Counted from the first letter of the stretch, positions 7,508 through 17,561 are shown. The stretch is DNA of 42,650 nucleotides from JACMJP01 sp046160675 (GCA_046160675.1 JBJXHH010000187.1:1-42650), one strand, 5' to 3'. Translations and numbers: made by a program. Notes: a model not told the origin generated them from the letters alone.

Positions 7508-8914
7508 ATGGATAAACCCGGTTTTTTTTACAAAAAATTACACATTATAATCCTTGTAGCCTTTGCCGTAAGGGCTTTTTGGGCTTTGGCAGGATGGAAG
7601 ACTTCTTATATTGAGGCGCAGGAAAATTCTATTACAATCACTTATCAGCGTTCTGCATATTTACTGGCTTTCGGCTATGGGTACTCGCAAACAAGAATTG
7701 CATCTCCTGCATATTTTGAACTTTCTTCAACTATTGTATCTATCCATGCCGGAAAAAATTATGAAACACAATTTTCAGAAGAAGAAATTTATAAAACACA
7801 ACATTATCCTCCTGCATGGTCTATAATTGGCGCAGGGTTATTTTTAGCAACACAGATTCCGGTGGCTTATGTTATGCAAGCATTGGGAATAGGAATTGAC
7901 ATTATCACTTTACTTATATTGTTTCAATTGTTTTTATGCTTTGGCAATGAAAGGGTGGCATTACGTAGCGCCTGGATTTATGCATTGTTCCCTCCGCTTA
8001 TTGCGGCATCTGTTTCTATGTCACCCGATAGTTTTATCATTTTATTTATTTCTGGGATCGCCCTCTGTTTTATTAAATACACAAGAGGAGAGGTTACGCT
8101 TTTAAAAACAATATTTTTTATTGGCATACTCAATGGAATAGGTGCTTTGTTCAGGCCTGATTTCATTTTGTATCCGGCATTTCTTTCTTTACTAATTCTG
8201 TTTCCGCTCACATTTTCAAAGTTTAAAAAAGCTTTTTTATTAAATACGGGAATTGGTCTTATTAGTTTTCTGATTCTGCTGCCTTGGGGTATCAGGAACA
8301 AGATTATTACAGGTGAATTTTCAATTACTACAACATCATTGGGTGGAACTCTTGTAACCGGGTTGGCGGCTTTGCCTAACCCCTGGAATCTGGGTCCTAC
8401 AGATATGGACAGGCTGAAAGACGCCCAGGAGGTTGGATTAAACAAACCTTTCGAATATGAGGCAGATAAGTATTTCAGGAAAAAATTTTCAGAATATATT
8501 GCAGTTGACCCGGGTTTTTACCTTAAATTAATTGCTTACAGAACCATTTATTTTATTGCAGCACCCTATGGCTGGGGCCTTGAAAGACATGGTTCTACTA
8601 ATGCTTTCAGCCAGGCAAGATCTGAGGGTAAGCTTTTTGCGTCAACACTCGGTCTATTGAAAAATTACTGGGACATAGCCCTCTCATTAATTTTTAACTT
8701 CGCCTGTTATATTTTTATTTTCTTAATGCTCAGAAAAAAAACATACCTTCGGTTTCTGCAATTTGCAGCAGTAACGGTTTTGAGTGTATACATAACACAT
8801 ATTCCCATCTACATCACATCAACCTATATTTTACCGGTTTCATTTCTGGCAATTTTTATAATTGCTTCAGGAATAGAAACGATTTTTAGAACTGGAAAAC
8901 AACAAGCAGCATAA
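7508..8914 (+). CDS. GT39/ArnT-like integral membrane glycosyltransferase
   Basis: A 468-residue membrane protein with about 10-11 hydrophobic segments. The N-terminal helix is followed by a long extracytoplasmic loop (to about residue 105) before the second helix, as in GT-C enzymes (PMT/ArnT, GT39/GT83). Acidic residues occur early in the loop, and a helix-rich core includes LFRPDFILYP. These enzymes take sugars from polyprenyl-phosphate donors on the periplasmic side, so this one may add a side branch to the lipid-linked repeat. It starts directly after the preceding stop (7505-7507), and its TAA overlaps the apparent start of the next gene. Family membership is likely; the substrate is unknown. 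Confidence 0.7.
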   Translation: MDKPGFFYKKLHIIILVAFAVRAFWALAGWKTSYIEAQENSITITYQRSAYLLAFGYGYSQTRIASPAYFELSSTIVSIHAGKNYETQFSEEEIYKTQHYPPAWSIIGAGLFLATQIPVAYVMQALGIGIDIITLLILFQLFLCFGNERVALRSAWIYALFPPLIAASVSMSPDSFIILFISGIALCFIKYTRGEVTLLKTIFFIGILNGIGALFRPDFILYPAFLSLLILFPLTFSKFKKAFLLNTGIGLISFLILLPWGIRNKIITGEFSITTTSLGGTLVTGLAALPNPWNLGPTDMDRLKDAQEVGLNKPFEYEADKYFRKKFSEYIAVDPGFYLKLIAYRTIYFIAAPYGWGLERHGSTNAFSQARSEGKLFASTLGLLKNYWDIALSLIFNFACYIFIFLMLRKKTYLRFLQFAAVTVLSVYITHIPIYITSTYILPVSFLAIFIIASGIETIFRTGKQQAA

Positions 8915-9954
8915 AACCCGAATTATTATATATAAGTAGCAACGATGGTTCTGATATCAGGATCAATAAAGAATTACAGTCGCTTTCTGCACATTTCACA
9001 TTAATTTATGTTGGGGTTGGCAAAATGAACCGACGTAATTTTGCAAAACAATACTGCGAAAAGTTTTACCTTATTAATGGAAAACGCAATACTATCCTTA
9101 CTATGTTGCGTCAATTTTTTCTGCTTCTGAAAATCTTATTTACTAGAAAAATAAAAACTATTCATGTAATTAATGAACAGTTGATGATCTTTTTTTACCC
9201 GATCTTTTTTTTTAAATATACTGTGCTTGATGTGTTTGACTCTATTTTCCTTCTCTGGAATAAAAGCGGTGAGAAATGGAATCTTATTAAGAGGATAGTT
9301 TATGCTCCCGTGAATAAAATACTGGTAACGGATGAGAACAGGAGAGACCTTATGCCAGCATTTGTACATCATAAGATCATAGTACTGGAAAATTATCCAA
9401 TAGAATATGAAAAGCCAGTGAAAAAAAATACAAACCCTGATGAGGTAACAATATTTTTTAACGGGTGTATGTCTGTTAACCGGGGGTTATATGTATTGCA
9501 GAGGCTTGTGGAGTATGGTAAACCAATAAAAGTGATAATGGCCGGCTGGATCATTGACAAAGAAACGGAACACCTGATTCAATACCCGAATGTAGAATAT
9601 AGGGGGATAGTCACACAAGATGTTTCATTAACCATTGCTGCTAACGAAGCGGATTACATTTTATGCTTGTATGCCCCGGTAAATGAAAATAATATAAACG
9701 CAAGCCCTAATAAAATTTATGATTCCATTCAAACCCAAACACCTGTAATCATTAATTCGGAAGTAAACATCGCTGATTTTGTAGCCGGGCATGATCTTGG
9801 AATTGTTCTTCCCTCCTATCATTTTGATGATACCTTTTCACTTGTGCAAAGCCTCAAGGAAAGAAAAAACACCTTTCATTTTAATGGGAACATTTCCCAT
9901 TCCTATACCTGGCAGACAATAGAACACAAACTCATTGGAGCTCACAAACCATGA
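8911..9954 (+). CDS. Glycosyltransferase (group 1-like) with apparent ATA start
   Basis: A GT-B type protein. The first ATG is at 9025, but the frame is open from 8890, and the stretch before the ATG encodes KPELLYISSNDGSDIRINKE and then a strand ending TLIYVGVG. This is a complete first Rossmann unit (strand, SNDGSD loop, helix, strand) that a functional enzyme should keep. No ATG, GTG or TTG occurs upstream. ATA at 8911 overlaps the upstream TAA as ATAA, exactly where an ATGA overlap would sit. With this start the protein has 347 residues. The C-terminal domain shows TIFFNGCMSVNRGLYVLQRL and a donor loop NKIYDSIQTQTPVI. It should transfer one sugar of the repeat. The start is uncertain; the coding frame is not. 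Confidence 0.75.
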   Translation: MKPELLYISSNDGSDIRINKELQSLSAHFTLIYVGVGKMNRRNFAKQYCEKFYLINGKRNTILTMLRQFFLLLKILFTRKIKTIHVINEQLMIFFYPIFFFKYTVLDVFDSIFLLWNKSGEKWNLIKRIVYAPVNKILVTDENRRDLMPAFVHHKIIVLENYPIEYEKPVKKNTNPDEVTIFFNGCMSVNRGLYVLQRLVEYGKPIKVIMAGWIIDKETEHLIQYPNVEYRGIVTQDVSLTIAANEADYILCLYAPVNENNINASPNKIYDSIQTQTPVIINSEVNIADFVAGHDLGIVLPSYHFDDTFSLVQSLKERKNTFHFNGNISHSYTWQTIEHKLIGAHKP

Positions 9955-11063
9955 AGGTGTTATTCTGTACGAATGTATTTCAGAATATAACAAACGGGCC
10001 TGCAAAATTTGCTCATATTGCTTTACAGGTTAAAGAGTTTGATTCAGATATTGAGGTTCGGGTTTTAACGGAAGATACTGGGGGTGATATTGATAACAGG
10101 GTTTATAAATTACACCTTCGTATTCCGTCGTTTTTTAATAAAGCAAGCCAGTTTATTCGCATGTTCGCCTATCATAAAAAGGCCATGAAAATTCATGAAT
10201 CAGAATACCCTTTCGATATTCTTATTTATAATCATGCAATGATCGGACTGTGGAGTGCATTCAGGTTTAAAAATACCTGGGGGTTTATAAATGATGATAA
10301 CAACGCATCTGCCACGGCAAGCAAGCTTTTCCGGACTTTATCTTTCTCCAGCTACTTTGTGTTTCATTACTTTGAAAAGTTGAGTGTGAGGTATTTACAA
10401 AAAATAATTGTGAATTCAAATTATTTGAGAAATTTTATTATAAAGCAATATCCTGCAGCAAAAAATAAAACAGTTGTATTTTACAAGGGCATAGAATTTA
10501 CTCCTCTCCACGAAATAAAAGAGAAGGAGAAACGCAAGATCCCTGAAATTCTATTTGTTAAAAACGACTATGAAAGAGGGGGAATTTTTCAACTTATAGA
10601 GGCAATGAAAAAATTACCCATGCAATTAAAACTGATTGTAATTGGCCCACATGCCTATGTAAAACCAAGGTTAGAAACTGCTTGCAGTCATTCTAATGTA
10701 ATGCTTCATTTCCTTGGCATACAAAGCCAGAAAGAAATTTATAACCATATGCAAATGGCTGATGTTTTTTGTGTTCCTTCAGTACAAGAGGGTTTCGGTG
10801 TGGCCAATATCGAGGCAATGGCCCTCGGATGCTCTGTGGTAACTACTTCTGCAGGTGGAATACCAGAAGTAATGCTTAGCGAAATGAACGGGTGGATGAC
10901 AGAGCCTGGAAATATTGATCAGTTAGTCGCTGCATTAGGGCATTGTTTATCTGATGGACAGGAAAAAATGCGAAGAGCAAAAAACGGTTTACTCCGTTCG
11001 CAAGAGTTTACAAAGGAAAAAACATTAAAAAGGTTTTCAGAACTATTACATGATAACCTCTGA
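9951..11063 (+). CDS. Glycosyltransferase family 4 protein
   Basis: A 370-residue GT-B retaining glycosyltransferase. The C-terminal domain begins near residue 200 with ILFVKNDYERGGIFQLIEAM. It carries the family 4 donor-binding motif in VQEGFGVANIEAMALGCSVV (about residues 278-297), with the two glutamates of the E-x7-E motif, followed by AGGIPEV. The ATG overlaps the upstream TGA (ATGA), and the 3' end overlaps the polymerase gene by 14 bases. It should transfer a sugar from a nucleotide donor to the lipid-linked intermediate at the inner face of the cytoplasmic membrane. Donor and linkage cannot be predicted from the sequence. Confidence 0.88.
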   Translation: MKVLFCTNVFQNITNGPAKFAHIALQVKEFDSDIEVRVLTEDTGGDIDNRVYKLHLRIPSFFNKASQFIRMFAYHKKAMKIHESEYPFDILIYNHAMIGLWSAFRFKNTWGFINDDNNASATASKLFRTLSFSSYFVFHYFEKLSVRYLQKIIVNSNYLRNFIIKQYPAAKNKTVVFYKGIEFTPLHEIKEKEKRKIPEILFVKNDYERGGIFQLIEAMKKLPMQLKLIVIGPHAYVKPRLETACSHSNVMLHFLGIQSQKEIYNHMQMADVFCVPSVQEGFGVANIEAMALGCSVVTTSAGGIPEVMLSEMNGWMTEPGNIDQLVAALGHCLSDGQEKMRRAKNGLLRSQEFTKEKTLKRFSELLHDNL

Positions 11064-12333
11064 TCAAAGAAAATCCTTAAAAAATATTTTGCAGGATGTA
11101 GATTTTATCTTCCTTATGATAAATGCTTGCCTGCTTATCATTGGATATGCCTGGGGAGTGTATACAGAGGGTGAGTCTGTAACTGTAATGAAATACATAA
11201 AAAGTTTTTTCCTGGGACTTGGGGGAATTTCCCTTCTCCGGGGTTTGAAACTCAACATTACTCCAATTCCTTATCCTACTTTTTTGCATTTAGTGCTTTT
11301 CTTTTTTTGGGTAATACTTATTTCATTTATTGGGGAAAATGTTGCATTTGCGATAGGCAGATCACTTGCTTTGTTTGGCCCTTTATTTTATGTCTACATC
11401 GTTTTGCATACATTACTTATCAAGTATGAACCGCTCGTTGTATTACTTGCTTTAATCAAAGGTTTTAACTTTGTTTATGCATTGCCATTAATTGGGTTTC
11501 TAGCTACGGGGGTGCACCTTGAAGCAAGCAATATCTATGGAAAGAATGTAATATTTTATTCTAACCAATATGGCTGGACCTCGGTTATTTTCATACTCAC
11601 TACTATAGATATCTGGTTACTCACTAAGCCAAAGGGGAGTTATAGAGTTTATCTTATTTTTTTTAGTATAGTTGCTATTTACTTATTTTTTATTGCTGGA
11701 AATAGAAGTTCTTGGGTATCATTAATCTTCGCATTCATGGTGATTATTTTCCGATTAAAAACGATGCGGTTAGATTATAAGATTATGATAATAACTATTC
11801 CTGTTATAGCAACAATTTGGATGTTGTCAATTCCCGGGTCTTCAATTAACAGCCGGTTAATAGATACTGAGAACCAAATTGAAGGAGGTGAAGAAAGACT
11901 TGTTGTAGCAAAGGCAGGTTTTGATTATCTAAATGAAAATAAGATACGCTGGTTAACGGGAGCAGGGATGTTTAATTACGAGGAGGTGATGTATGGGGTT
12001 GTTGATATGCAAGATTATCATAATTCCTACTTTGAGGTGTTATTCGGCGGTGGTATCGTTTTGTTTTTACTTTTTTTAAGTTTCATGCTGTTTAGACCCA
12101 TAACCTATTACGCCAAGTACTACTCAAAATATTTCACCTTCCTCCCCCCACTGGCAATAATACCTTTTTTTGAAAGCAATTTAACCGGAGGCCAGTTTTT
12201 ATTTTTCCCATGGTTTTCTTTGATGTTTCTTTTAAATATTCCACCTGGATACAAAGTTACTGCTCATCAAAAACGGAAAAACCAAGGCAGTACAAAATTA
12301 CACCCTAAGATGGTGGCTAATAATACCAGATAA
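11050..12333 (+). CDS. wzy: Wzy-type O-antigen/capsule polymerase
   Basis: A 427-residue membrane protein with about 10-12 hydrophobic helices and a larger periplasmic loop before the last helices (INSRLIDTENQIEGGEERLVVAK, about residues 271-293). The loop contains MQDYHNSYFEVLFGGG (about 320-335), with the His-Asn-x-Tyr pattern common in Wzy/WaaL proteins. Sequence is poorly conserved in this family, so topology, the H-N motif and position in the locus carry the call. It should polymerise flipped repeat units in the periplasm together with Wzx and Wzc. The C-terminus is a short charged tail. It could be an O-antigen ligase instead, but the locus needs a polymerase and no other candidate is present. 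Confidence 0.75.
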   Translation: MITSDQRKSLKNILQDVDFIFLMINACLLIIGYAWGVYTEGESVTVMKYIKSFFLGLGGISLLRGLKLNITPIPYPTFLHLVLFFFWVILISFIGENVAFAIGRSLALFGPLFYVYIVLHTLLIKYEPLVVLLALIKGFNFVYALPLIGFLATGVHLEASNIYGKNVIFYSNQYGWTSVIFILTTIDIWLLTKPKGSYRVYLIFFSIVAIYLFFIAGNRSSWVSLIFAFMVIIFRLKTMRLDYKIMIITIPVIATIWMLSIPGSSINSRLIDTENQIEGGEERLVVAKAGFDYLNENKIRWLTGAGMFNYEEVMYGVVDMQDYHNSYFEVLFGGGIVLFLLFLSFMLFRPITYYAKYYSKYFTFLPPLAIIPFFESNLTGGQFLFFPWFSLMFLLNIPPGYKVTAHQKRKNQGSTKLHPKMVANNTR

Positions 12334-12335
12334 TT

Positions 12336-13469
12336 ATGCATATTCTTTCAGTTTTCGGAACGAGGCCTGAGGCAATAAAAATGGCTTTACTTTCCAGGCA
12401 CCTAGCTACTCAAAAAAACATAAAACACACTCTTTGTGTAACTGCACAACACAGGGAGATGCTTGATCAGGTTCTGAATTTTTTTCAATTGAAGCCTTAC
12501 TTTGATCTTAACCTAATGCAACCCGGACAGGACCTTGCTTCGCTTTCAGCAAGAGTTTTAACTGAATTCACAAAAGTTTTGAAGCAAGCTAAACCGGATT
12601 TAGTTTGTGTGCATGGTGATACTACTACATCATGTATAGCAGCAATAGCCGCCTTTTATCTCAACATTAAAGTTGCGCATATTGAAGCGGGCATGAGAAC
12701 TTATAACCTGCAAGCTCCTTTTCCCGAAGAAGCAAACCGAACAATTATTGGCCGCATCGCTCATTTTCATTTTGCTCCTACAGCTGTAAACAAGAACAAT
12801 TTATTAAAAGAAGGGGTAAGTAAAAGCAATATTATCATTACAGGCAATACAGTAATTGATGCACTCTTATATACAAGTAAAAAAGTTAAACAATTAACCG
12901 CAACCGAACATAAAACCGAAATTAATAACATTCTCAGCAGCAAAAAGAAAGTAATTCTGGTAACAGCACATCGGCGGGAAAGTTTCGGAAGCGGTTTTGT
13001 TAATATATGCAAAGCATTAAAAAAAATTGCCAGAGAATTACCAGATATACACATCATTTATCCTGTACATCTTAACCCACAGGTACAAGATGTTGTAAAC
13101 AAAACTTTGAAAAACGAAAAAAATATACTGCTCATCAAACCCCTTTCATACCCTGATTTTGTGTTTCTCTTAAAAAGATCATGGATTGTTCTCACGGATT
13201 CTGGAGGTATACAGGAAGAAGCACCATCATTGGGAAAACCAGTGCTTGTGATGCGGGAAACTACAGAAAGGCCTGAAGCGGTAAAAGCCGGTGTAGTGAA
13301 ACTTACAGGCACTGATTCGAAAAAAATCTTTTCCGAAGTAAAAAAACTCGTAATTCACCACTCAACTTATAAAAAAATGTCGCAGGCAGTGAATCCATAC
13401 GGAGATGGAAAAGCCGTAACCAGAATTATTCAATGGATAAAACAAAACAGAAAACGGATTCTATCCTGA
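12336..13469 (+). CDS. wecB: UDP-N-acetylglucosamine 2-epimerase (non-hydrolysing)
   Basis: A 377-residue enzyme of normal length for WecB/MnaA. It interconverts UDP-GlcNAc and UDP-ManNAc. Diagnostic motifs are FGTRPEAIKMA (residues 7-17), VHGDTTTS (about 92-99), AHIEAGMRTYN followed by FPEEANRTIIGRIA (about 111-140), VTAHRRESFG (about 209-218), and DSGGIQEEAPSLGKPVLVMRE near 290, which contains the UDP-contacting residues. The start is 2 bases after the polymerase stop. It supplies ManNAc or an intermediate for a ManNAc-derived uronate. With the next gene, a two-domain dehydrogenase, and the AsnB-like gene, it may form a sugar-acid amide route. A hydrolysing NeuC role is less likely, since the sequence resembles the non-hydrolysing group. 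Confidence 0.93.
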   Translation: MHILSVFGTRPEAIKMALLSRHLATQKNIKHTLCVTAQHREMLDQVLNFFQLKPYFDLNLMQPGQDLASLSARVLTEFTKVLKQAKPDLVCVHGDTTTSCIAAIAAFYLNIKVAHIEAGMRTYNLQAPFPEEANRTIIGRIAHFHFAPTAVNKNNLLKEGVSKSNIIITGNTVIDALLYTSKKVKQLTATEHKTEINNILSSKKKVILVTAHRRESFGSGFVNICKALKKIARELPDIHIIYPVHLNPQVQDVVNKTLKNEKNILLIKPLSYPDFVFLLKRSWIVLTDSGGIQEEAPSLGKPVLVMRETTERPEAVKAGVVKLTGTDSKKIFSEVKKLVIHHSTYKKMSQAVNPYGDGKAVTRIIQWIKQNRKRILS

Positions 13470-13491
13470 GATTGATTAAAAAGTAAAAGCT

Positions 13492-15633
13492 ATGAAACAG
13501 GTTGTACAGAATATCCGCTCAGGGGAAACATTTTTAGAAGACGTTCCTGTACCTGCAGTGCCAGCAGGATATGTTCTTATCAAGACCCGTTGCTCATTGG
13601 TTTCTCCCGGCACTGAAAAAATGCTTATAGATTTTGGTAAGGCGAATATTTTCAGCAAAGTAAGACAACAACCAGAGCGAGTGCAAGAAGTGTTGAATAA
13701 AATAAAAACAGATGGATTGATCCCGACAATGGAAACAGTTTTCAGTAAACTGGATGAACCGCTACCGTTAGGTTATAGCAATGCAGGCGAAGTTGTCGAA
13801 ATGGGGAAAGATGTCCATGAATTTTCGTTGGGCGACAGGGTAATTTCAAATGGTGGGCATGCTGAGTATGTTTGTGTTCCAAAAAATTTAGTTGCAAAAA
13901 TTCCGGAGGGGGTATCTGATGAAGATGCATGTTATACTGTGCTTGGCGCAGTAGCGCTGCAAGGCATAAGAAACATTCAACCTCAAATAGGAGAAACAAT
14001 AATTGTTATCGGATTAGGGTTAGTTGGTCTTTTAACCTGTAGTTTGCTAAAAGCAAACGGATGTAATGTAATTGCCACGGAAGTGAATAGTCACAGGATT
14101 GATTTTGCCAGAAAAATAGGATTGCATGCATTTCATGCCAATGATGATAAATCTGTGATTGACTTATGTTATCAATACACAAATAACTTTGGTGCAGACG
14201 CTGTCATAATTGCTGCAAGTACGAGTAACACTTCTATTATTAACCAAGCCGCAAGATTTTGCCGCAAGAAAGGAAAAGTTGTGCTGGTAGGTGTTGTTGG
14301 GATGGAGCTGAACCGAAATGAATTCTACAAAAAGGAATTAGAATTTATAGTATCTGAATCATACGGCCCCGGAAGATATGATGTTCAATATGAGGACAAG
14401 GGATACGATTATCCTTTACCCTATGTTCGATGGACGGCGAAAAGGAATTTTGAAACTATTCTACAACATCTCAAAAATAAATCCCTAAGTGTAAATTCCT
14501 TTACTAGTAGAAAATACCCTCTCCATGAATTTGATAAGCTCTATGCAAACATTTCTGACCAGGACATGATAGCTCATATCCTCGTATATCCTCAACAACA
14601 AAAAGAATTCTCCAGAGAGGTAAGTAGAAGTGAACAAGCAGAGGTTACTAAAAACAAAGCAGCATTGGGCATTATAGGTGCAGGAAACTTTACCAGGGGA
14701 AAGATTTTGCCTGTTTTGAAAAAGCAGTCTGTAAACATCATTTCTATAGCCAGTATACAGGGATTACATGCAACCTCGCTTGCCAAAAAATATGCTATCC
14801 CCCTTGCTACTTCTGATTATAAAAGTATCCTTCAGAATGAAAATATTAATTCGGTTATCATCACCACCCGGCATGACATGCATGCAGAGATGTGTATCCA
14901 GGCTATGCTAGCAGGAAAGCATGTATTTGTGGAAAAACCACTTGTTATACAAGAAGAAGAATTGGAAAAACTGTTGCTCACTTATCATGAAACATCAGCA
15001 AAAAGCAAAGTGTTTACGGTTGGATTTAATCGGCGGTTTTCGCCGTATGTACAAAAAGCGAAAACACTTTTTAATGTTGCTGATCATATGCATATCATTA
15101 TAACAGTAAATGCTGGCTACCTGCCACCGGATGCATGGCCCCATGACCCGCTTACTGGTGGCGGCAGAATTATCGGTGAAGCCTGCCATTTTATTGACCT
15201 GGCGTCTTTCATCTCGGGATGTAAGATAAAACAGGTTTTCGCACATTCTATGGGCAACAGTAATACTCTCATTTCCGATACTGTGAGCATCAACTTAAAA
15301 ATGGAAAATAGCAGCACTGCAAGTATCAATTATTTTTCAAACGGGCATAAAAGTTATCCAAAAGAAAAAATTGAAATATTTTGTAATGGAAAAATTTGTG
15401 TAATAGATAACTTTAGAAACATCAAAATTTATGGGCGAAGGAAAAACCCTTTAAGTTTTTTTAAAATACAACAGGATAAGGGGCATGAAACTTTGCTGAA
15501 AAATTTTGTGCAATCTGTAGAAACCGGAAAAGACCTTTGCGTTCCATTTTACAGTGCAGTACATAGCACAAGGGCTACTCTTGCTGTTATAAAAAGCTTA
15601 CAGTCAAATATGCCTATCCAGGTGATTAACTAA
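13492..15633 (+). CDS. Two-domain oxidoreductase: zinc-type alcohol dehydrogenase fused to Gfo/Idh/MocA
   Basis: A 713-residue fusion. Residues 1 to about 370 form a medium-chain dehydrogenase: a GroES-like start with TRCSLVSPGTEK, then the cofactor motif GLGLVG near 174-179. The classical catalytic Cys/His zinc set is not clearly visible. After a short linker, residues from about 392 form a Gfo/Idh/MocA domain with GIIGAGNFTRGK (about 393-404), the EKP motif at 481-483 and VGFNRRFSPY near 509. Stand-alone proteins of this fusion type recur in capsule and O-antigen loci. The two active sites probably act in sequence on one sugar intermediate. It follows wecB by 22 bases and precedes the asparagine synthetase gene by 6 bases. 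The precise reaction is not established by the sequence. Confidence 0.85.
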   Translation: MKQVVQNIRSGETFLEDVPVPAVPAGYVLIKTRCSLVSPGTEKMLIDFGKANIFSKVRQQPERVQEVLNKIKTDGLIPTMETVFSKLDEPLPLGYSNAGEVVEMGKDVHEFSLGDRVISNGGHAEYVCVPKNLVAKIPEGVSDEDACYTVLGAVALQGIRNIQPQIGETIIVIGLGLVGLLTCSLLKANGCNVIATEVNSHRIDFARKIGLHAFHANDDKSVIDLCYQYTNNFGADAVIIAASTSNTSIINQAARFCRKKGKVVLVGVVGMELNRNEFYKKELEFIVSESYGPGRYDVQYEDKGYDYPLPYVRWTAKRNFETILQHLKNKSLSVNSFTSRKYPLHEFDKLYANISDQDMIAHILVYPQQQKEFSREVSRSEQAEVTKNKAALGIIGAGNFTRGKILPVLKKQSVNIISIASIQGLHATSLAKKYAIPLATSDYKSILQNENINSVIITTRHDMHAEMCIQAMLAGKHVFVEKPLVIQEEELEKLLLTYHETSAKSKVFTVGFNRRFSPYVQKAKTLFNVADHMHIIITVNAGYLPPDAWPHDPLTGGGRIIGEACHFIDLASFISGCKIKQVFAHSMGNSNTLISDTVSINLKMENSSTASINYFSNGHKSYPKEKIEIFCNGKICVIDNFRNIKIYGRRKNPLSFFKIQQDKGHETLLKNFVQSVETGKDLCVPFYSAVHSTRATLAVIKSLQSNMPIQVIN

Positions 15634-15639
15634 GGAAAT

Positions 15640-17556
15640 ATGTGTGGAATTTTAGGGGTAGTGAAAAAGAAGCAAGAAAATCCGCATGCACTGGAGGCAG
15701 CCTTCCAAAGCATACGTCACAGGGGGCCTGATCATTCTGGATATTTTGAAGATGACAATATCTTTTTAGGGAATCACCGGCTCACAATTCAGGATGTTTC
15801 CGTTGAAGCAAACCAACCGATGTATGATGACTCTGGTAAATATGTGATTATATATAATGGCGAAATTTACAACCATTTTGAACTACGCAAAGAACTTGAA
15901 CTTAAAGGCTCGATATTTCATACTCACAGCGATACTGAAACAATCCTGAAGGGATATATTGCTTACGGGAAAAACATTTTGCAAAAACTCAATGGTATTT
16001 TTGCTTTCGCAATTTATCATCTTGACAGCAAGGAATTATTTATAGCAAGGGATCAACTCGGCGTAAAACCATTGTATTACTTTAAAACAAACAATGAGTT
16101 CGCATTTTGTTCTGAGTTAAAGGCATTCCAGTTTTTACCGCAATTTAATGCCGATATTGATTATAAAATATTTGCGGATTATCTGCATTATCTCTGGTCG
16201 CCGGGAGAAAAAACACCGTACAAATATGTAAGCCGACTACTACCCGGAAACTTCATAACTTGTAACCTTAACAATTTAGTGAAAACATTTTCCATACATA
16301 AGTATTACCAGATACCTTTTGATGGAAAGCGTTTCGATTTTGACGAGGAAGAATGGGAATATTATGTAAAGGTTTCACTGCAAAAAGCTGTGGAAAGGCA
16401 ATTATTATCTGATGTCCCTATTGGGTTTTTTGCTTCAGGAGGAATTGACTCCAGCCTTATTCTTTCAATGGCTGCGAAACAAATGCAAGGAAAGAAAATG
16501 ACATGTTTTACTGTTAACAAAAATGAAATAGGGGCTGAAGGATTTTCTGAAGATATCGTATATGCGAAACAAATATGTAAGATGCTGCATGCTGACCTGC
16601 ATATTGTAGATGTAGATTTCAAATTCTGGGATGAATTTGACAACATGATCTATAATTTAGATGAACCATTAGCTGATATAGCGCCCTTATATGTATATCA
16701 CATAAGCAAAGCTGCAAGGGAGCAAAATATTAAGGTTTTACTTAGTGGAGTTGGGGGCGATGAATTGTTTTCAGGTTATCGGCGTCATGAAGCATTGTAC
16801 TATGATAAGCTTCTGAAAAGGGCCCCACTCTTACTCAAGGCTTCCAAACTACTTTCTAAGGGATCAAAAAGTTACCTGCATCCTTTTAGCAGGAGGCTAA
16901 AAAAATACCTACGGAATATTTCTGCAGGACAAGATGAACGCCTGGTAAGTTATTTTGAGTGGTTCCCGGTAATGGAAAATAAAAAGATATTTTCTGATAC
17001 TATGCTTCAAAATCTTAATGGCTATGATCCAGAACAATATTTGTTTGAACAACTTGCTTCTATTCCGGATGAATATGAAGACATAAACAAAATGCTTTTT
17101 CTTGAAATGCGCTCATTTTTAGTAGATCATAACCTGAATTATAATGATAAGATGGGCATGGCTGCAAGCGTTGAAATAAGGGTTCCTTTCCTGGATCTTG
17201 AACTTGTTTCCCTCAGTACAAAAATCCCTGTGCAATATAAGATGCATGGAAGGCAAACAAAGTATATACTTCGAAAAGTAGCTGAGAAATACCTACCACA
17301 AGATATCATGAAACGCTCAAAAACGGGTTTTGGAGGGTCTATCAGGAAATGGGTGATGGAATCCTGGCATGAAAAAATACTGGAACGTATTCATGATAAA
17401 CAATTTGAAGAGTCGGGTATTTTTAACAAGAAAGAAGTCCTGCAATTGATTGAAGATAACAGGAATAGCAAGATTGACGGTTCGTATACTATTTTTTCTA
17501 TTCTAGCTATTGACAGTTGGTTAAAACAATTCTCCGGGAGAAAGATAACAAGCTGA
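15640..17556 (+). CDS. asnB: Glutamine-dependent asparagine synthetase-like amidotransferase
   Basis: A 638-residue class II glutamine amidotransferase plus synthetase, normal for AsnB. The N-terminal nucleophile Cys2 follows the start Met (MCGILGVV). IRHRGPDHSG and YNGEIYNHFELR mark the glutaminase half. The PPi-binding loop SGGIDSS is at residues 266-272, and LSGVGGDELFSGYRRH follows in the synthetase half. Both active sites look intact. AsnB-like proteins inside polysaccharide loci often amidate sugar carboxyl groups (uronamides) instead of making asparagine. Flanking by sugar-acid-type enzymes and a heparinase-like protein supports such a role here, but a housekeeping function cannot be ruled out. 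Confidence 0.88.
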   Translation: MCGILGVVKKKQENPHALEAAFQSIRHRGPDHSGYFEDDNIFLGNHRLTIQDVSVEANQPMYDDSGKYVIIYNGEIYNHFELRKELELKGSIFHTHSDTETILKGYIAYGKNILQKLNGIFAFAIYHLDSKELFIARDQLGVKPLYYFKTNNEFAFCSELKAFQFLPQFNADIDYKIFADYLHYLWSPGEKTPYKYVSRLLPGNFITCNLNNLVKTFSIHKYYQIPFDGKRFDFDEEEWEYYVKVSLQKAVERQLLSDVPIGFFASGGIDSSLILSMAAKQMQGKKMTCFTVNKNEIGAEGFSEDIVYAKQICKMLHADLHIVDVDFKFWDEFDNMIYNLDEPLADIAPLYVYHISKAAREQNIKVLLSGVGGDELFSGYRRHEALYYDKLLKRAPLLLKASKLLSKGSKSYLHPFSRRLKKYLRNISAGQDERLVSYFEWFPVMENKKIFSDTMLQNLNGYDPEQYLFEQLASIPDEYEDINKMLFLEMRSFLVDHNLNYNDKMGMAASVEIRVPFLDLELVSLSTKIPVQYKMHGRQTKYILRKVAEKYLPQDIMKRSKTGFGGSIRKWVMESWHEKILERIHDKQFEESGIFNKKEVLQLIEDNRNSKIDGSYTIFSILAIDSWLKQFSGRKITS

Positions 17557-17561
17557 AATAA

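Noticed and set aside
7978..8445. 155-codon minus-strand frame inside the GT39-like gene
   Set aside because: It is antisense to a clear membrane protein gene with no family similarity visible; a chance frame.
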